Assembly: GCA_020438595.1 (NCBI GenBank)
Contig: JAGQUI010000130.1
Location: forward strand, 1 to 7,330
DNA length: 7,330 nucleotides
From: Propionibacteriaceae bacterium
Lineage (GTDB): Bacteria; Actinomycetota; Actinomycetes; Propionibacteriales; Propionibacteriaceae
Direction: 5' to 3'
Shown in pieces: positions 5,736 to 7,330 of this stretch (positions are counted from its first letter, which is position 1; each line of letters begins with the position of its first letter). The translations under genes and the position numbers were made by a program. The notes under the pieces are model-generated. The model searched no databases. It had not been told where the DNA came from and saw only the letters and a list, made by a program, of their open reading frames with translations.

Positions 5736-5764
5736 AATGTATGCGCGGATACCTAGCAGCACAA
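5736..5764 (-). promoter_or_regulatory. Promoter of the padR-membrane protein operon
   Basis: On the minus strand TTGTGC (5759-5764) is followed after 17 nt by TACATT (5736-5741). The -10 fits TANNNT; the -35 keeps only the TTG core. Transcription would start near 5729, about 22 nt before the ATG, leaving room for the strong SD. Confidence 0.5.
5739..5752. promoter_or_regulatory. PadR operator candidate
   Basis: GTATGCGCGGATAC is a 14-nt imperfect palindrome (12 of 14 positions symmetric; arms GTAT/ATAC) covering part of the -10 box and the spacer of the padR promoter. A related half, AGGTATGC on the minus strand (5721-5728), recurs in the leader; AGGTATCC is at 5747-5754. The placement fits autorepression by PadR; the protein-DNA match is inferred. 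Confidence 0.5.
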
Positions 5765-5790
5765 GGCATGTGGGAGGCTGGCTTCCGAGA

Positions 5791-5865
5791 GTCCGCCGGC
5801 GCGGACACGAGTGCTCGGAGCCGGCCTCCTGAGGGGATTACTGCTCGCCGGCGTCCTCACGCCGG
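5791..5865. repeat. Two perfect GC-rich hairpins in the padR/thioredoxin-lipoprotein gap
   Basis: GTCCGC-CGGC-GCGGAC (5791-5806, 6-bp stem, 4-nt loop) and CCGGCGT-CCTC-ACGCCGG (5848-5865, 7-bp stem, 4-nt loop). Neither is followed by a T-run. In DNA this GC-rich short perfect stems do arise by chance, so no function is assigned. Confidence 0.35.
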
Positions 5866-5906
5866 TCGTCGTCATCGGCTGGTGGCTGACCACAGCCGGT
5901 TCGTAG
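5811..5906 (+). CDS. Possible 31-residue hydrophobic peptide
   Basis: From GTG 5811 to TAG 5904-5906 the frame encodes 31 residues that are nearly all hydrophobic from residue 6 to 27 (LLRGLLLAGVL, TPVVVIGWWL), like one transmembrane segment. No good SD precedes the GTG; GGGAGG lies 35 nt upstream. The stop is part of TAGGAGG, an SD followed after 8 nt by GTG 5919, which opens a 19-codon frame ending at 5978. This could be a small membrane protein with a coupled tiny frame, or the eroded tail of a lost gene. The rest of the 359-nt gap holds only the two hairpins, the PadR promoter and the phased repeats at 6005-6033. Confidence 0.2.
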   Translation: MLGAGLLRGLLLAGVLTPVVVIGWWLTTAGS

Positions 5907-6004
5907 GAGGTCGGCTCAGTGCGGCCCGCGGCGTCCGGCGCCACCATGACCGAGATCGCTGCGCCAGGGCGACGATGATGCCCTCGGGGCCGCCGCTCTG
6001 CGTC

Positions 6005-6033
6005 CGTCAGGGTCCGTAAGGGCCTCGTAATGG
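6005..6033 (+). promoter_or_regulatory. Three helically phased direct repeats upstream of the redox operon
   Basis: CGTCAGG (6005-6011), CGTAAGG (6015-6021) and CGTAATGG (6026-6033) repeat with 10- and 11-nt periods, 34-62 nt before the start codon at 6067. Tandem half-sites spaced by one helical turn are typical of OmpR/PhoB-family response regulators. A TCTTGT (6048-6053) downstream is a weak -10 candidate and would give an almost leaderless transcript. No response regulator gene is in the window. Confidence 0.45.
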
Positions 6034-6066
6034 TTCCGGGCGCGACGTCTTGTCACGCTGGAGGGC

Positions 6067-6558
6067 ATGACCCGCGCAACCCGACTCCTCGCCGCCGCGA
6101 CGACCGCGGCCACCCTGGCCCTGACCGCCTGCAGCACCACCCCGGCGACCGGGACGGCCCCGCCCGCCGCCGCGTCCACACCGGCCGCGTCCACACCGGT
6201 GCCGTCCACCCCCAGCCCGACCGCCGAGGGTTCGTCCGCCGGGTCCGCGGCCGGCGCGTACATCGACTACGCCGACTACCAGGCGTCCGGAGCCACCAAC
6301 CCCACGGTCGTGCTCTTCTTCCACGCCCCGTGGTGCCCCACCTGTCGGGCCACCGAGAAGGCGCTCGCCGAGCAGGGCATCCCGGACGGCCTGACCCTGG
6401 TCAGGGTCGACTACGACTCGATGACCGACCTGCGCCAGCGCTACGGGATCACCCAGCAGCACACCTTCGTGCTCGTGGACGCCTCCGGCAACGAACTGCG
6501 CAAGTGGTCCGGCTCCATCACCGGGACCGAGATCCTCGAGCGGGCCACGAACTCCTGA
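6067..6558 (+). CDS. Thioredoxin-like lipoprotein
   Basis: Encodes 163 residues. Seen: a signal peptide (RATR followed by an Ala/Leu core) ends in the lipobox LTAC (19-22), so C22 would be lipidated and the protein tethered outside the membrane. Residues 23-63 are a Ser/Thr/Pro/Ala linker with the pentapeptide repeats AASTP, AASTP, VPSTP. The thioredoxin fold runs from about 65 to 160 with WCPTC (redox cysteines C90 and C93). The residue before TFVLVD, normally the cis-proline, is histidine (H132 in QQHTF). GGAGGG (6060-6065) precedes the ATG very closely (2 nt from GGAGG), but the lipoprotein signal supports this start. The TGA overlaps the ATG of the CcdA gene (TGATG). Known: such proteins reduce extracytoplasmic thiols with electrons from CcdA. 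The client (cytochrome c, disulfide enzymes or others) is not shown. Confidence 0.9.
   Translation: MTRATRLLAAATTAATLALTACSTTPATGTAPPAAASTPAASTPVPSTPSPTAEGSSAGSAAGAYIDYADYQASGATNPTVVLFFHAPWCPTCRATEKALAEQGIPDGLTLVRVDYDSMTDLRQRYGITQQHTFVLVDASGNELRKWSGSITGTEILERATNS
6169..6198 (+). repeat. 15-nt tandem repeat in the lipoprotein linker
   Basis: Two identical 15-nt units, GCCGCGTCCACACCG, followed by a diverged third (6199-6213). They keep the reading frame and encode xxSTP pentapeptides of the linker, so copy-number change would alter linker length without a frameshift. Confidence 0.8.
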
Positions 6559-7289
6559 TGACCCTGCTCCTCGGCGCCCTGGTGGCCGGCGTGCTGACCA
6601 CCCTCGCGCCGTGCGTGCTCCCGCTGCTGCCGGTGATCGTCGGCGGGGCGGTCCCCGCGCCGGGCGAGCCGAAGCCGTGGCGGCGGGCCCTGGTCGTGAC
6701 CGCGGCCCTCGGCGCCTCCGTGGTCGTGTTCTCGCTGCTGCTCAAGGCCACCACCGCCCTCCTCGCCATCCCGGCCACGGTCTGGTCGGCGATCTCCGGC
6801 GGGTTGCTCATCGTGCTCGGCCTCACCGCGGCCTTCCCCGGCCTGTGGGCCCGGGTCTCCGGACGCCTCGGCCTCGAGGACGCGTCGACCGGTGGCCTCG
6901 CCGCGGCCCGGAAACGCACCGGGACGACCGGCCTGGTCCTCACCGGCGCCGCGCTCGGACCCGTGTTCTCCTCGTGCTCCCCGTTCTACGCCTACATCGT
7001 GGTCACCGCGCTGCCCGCCGAACCCGGCGTCGGCCTCGCCCTGCTGCTCGCCTACGTGGTCGGCCTGTGCGGCACCCTGCTCGCCGTCGCGCTCGCCGGT
7101 CAGCAGCTCGTGCAGCGGCTTGGCCTCGCCGCCGACCCGTCCAGCTGGCTGCGACGCGGGCTCGGCTGGCTGTTCATCGCGGTCGGGTTCGCCATTCTGA
7201 CCGGCGTCGACCGGACCCTGCAGACCTGGCTGGTCGAGAACGCGCCGGTTGCGCCGTGGCTGCTGGACGGCCTGTTCGTGCCGGTCTGA
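6558..7289 (+). CDS. ccdA: CcdA/DsbD-type transmembrane electron transfer protein
   Basis: Encodes 243 residues, typical for CcdA. Seen: six hydrophobic segments, about 3-30, 43-62, 68-93, 123-150, 157-181 and 199-217. LAPCVLPLLPVI (16-27) holds C19, the first redox cysteine. LGPVFSSCSPFYAYIV (133-148) holds C140, the second; this replaces the more usual TPCxGP form. An extra cysteine, C171, lies in the fifth segment. The ATG at 6558 overlaps the stop of the lipoprotein gene by one base, so translation is coupled. Known: the family carries electrons from cytoplasmic thioredoxin across the membrane to thioredoxin-like partners. The upstream lipoprotein is the obvious partner. The CcdA name is by family; a role in cytochrome c maturation is not established, since no ccs/res genes are visible. 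A shorter or longer start is unlikely. Confidence 0.9.
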   Translation: MTLLLGALVAGVLTTLAPCVLPLLPVIVGGAVPAPGEPKPWRRALVVTAALGASVVVFSLLLKATTALLAIPATVWSAISGGLLIVLGLTAAFPGLWARVSGRLGLEDASTGGLAAARKRTGTTGLVLTGAALGPVFSSCSPFYAYIVVTALPAEPGVGLALLLAYVVGLCGTLLAVALAGQQLVQRLGLAADPSSWLRRGLGWLFIAVGFAILTGVDRTLQTWLVENAPVAPWLLDGLFVPV

Positions 7290-7299
7290 GCGGGGGGTG

Positions 7300-7330
7300 G
7301 ACCGAGTAAGGAACCGTCCCCAACTCGGTC
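7300..7330 (+). repeat. Hairpin containing the right copy of the 21-nt repeat
   Basis: GACCGAGT (7300-7307) and ACTCGGTC (7323-7330) are perfect 8-nt complements around a 15-nt loop that holds GGAACCGTCCCC. Positions 7310-7330 match 3972-3992 at 20 of 21 bases. It lies 10 nt after the ccdA stop and could act as an mRNA end or be a REP-like unit. The window ends here, so any T-run or further repeat is out of view. Confidence 0.7.

Noticed and set aside
5339..5737. Longer PadR start at TTG 5737
   Set aside because: It would overlap the -10 box, adds a Cys/Lys-rich lead unlike PadR proteins, and lacks an SD; ATG 5707 has AAGGAGG.
3996..5762. Membrane protein extended upstream to 5762
   Set aside because: The extension is padR read out of frame; ATG 5342 has an SD and an ATGA overlap and begins the conserved prefix domain.
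6030..6557. Extension of the CcdA frame upstream to 6030
   Set aside because: That part is the lipoprotein gene in the wrong frame; CcdA begins with its first membrane helix at ATG 6558.

Overview
The window is high-GC DNA with strong GC bias at third codon positions, dense gene packing, ATGA/TGATG gene overlaps, a TTG start, and a branched-chain 2-oxoacid dehydrogenase operon of actinobacterial type. It most likely comes from an actinomycete (Actinomycetota). Genus cannot be fixed from the sequence; a Propionibacteriales/Micrococcales-like genome would fit, but that is a guess.

Left third (1-2698, minus strand): a three-gene operon for a 2-oxoacid dehydrogenase complex in the order E1 alpha (1488-2615), E1 beta (421-1491) and E2 (1-411, cut by the window edge). 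The genes are translationally coupled: a 4-nt ATGA overlap, then a 9-nt gap whose Shine-Dalgarno (SD) overlaps the preceding stop. A promoter, TTGACA-N18-TAAGTT, sits 30-60 nt upstream of the TTG start. A perfect 12-bp palindrome, GGTTACGTAACC, fills its spacer and is a likely repressor operator.

Intergenic 2699-3002: four copies of a 15-nt core, CCCACNTTTGTCGGG, two in each orientation. They are placed with exact mirror symmetry around position 2808, and a further imperfect hairpin follows. This is the most unusual structure in the window and looks like a REP/BIME-type element or a higher-order protein-binding array.

Middle (3003-3992): a GNAT-family acetyltransferase gene whose two halves lie in different frames and which seems to lack a central segment; it is probably a pseudogene. 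After it comes the first copy of a 21-nt repeat that recurs at the right end of the window.

Centre right (3996-5764, minus strand): a PadR-family regulator and a polytopic membrane protein with an N-terminal permease-prefix-type domain. They overlap by ATGA, and the SD of the second gene lies in the loop of a perfect hairpin. The PadR promoter overlaps an inverted repeat that suggests autoregulation.

Right (5765-7330, plus strand): an intergenic stretch holding a possible mini membrane peptide, two small hairpins and three helically phased direct repeats. Next is a two-gene extracytoplasmic redox module: a thioredoxin-like lipoprotein (6067-6558) and a CcdA/DsbD-type transmembrane electron carrier (6558-7289). 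CcdA probably passes reducing equivalents from cytoplasmic thioredoxin to the lipoprotein. A 31-nt hairpin containing the second 21-nt repeat closes the window, so the PadR module and the redox module are bracketed by direct repeats.
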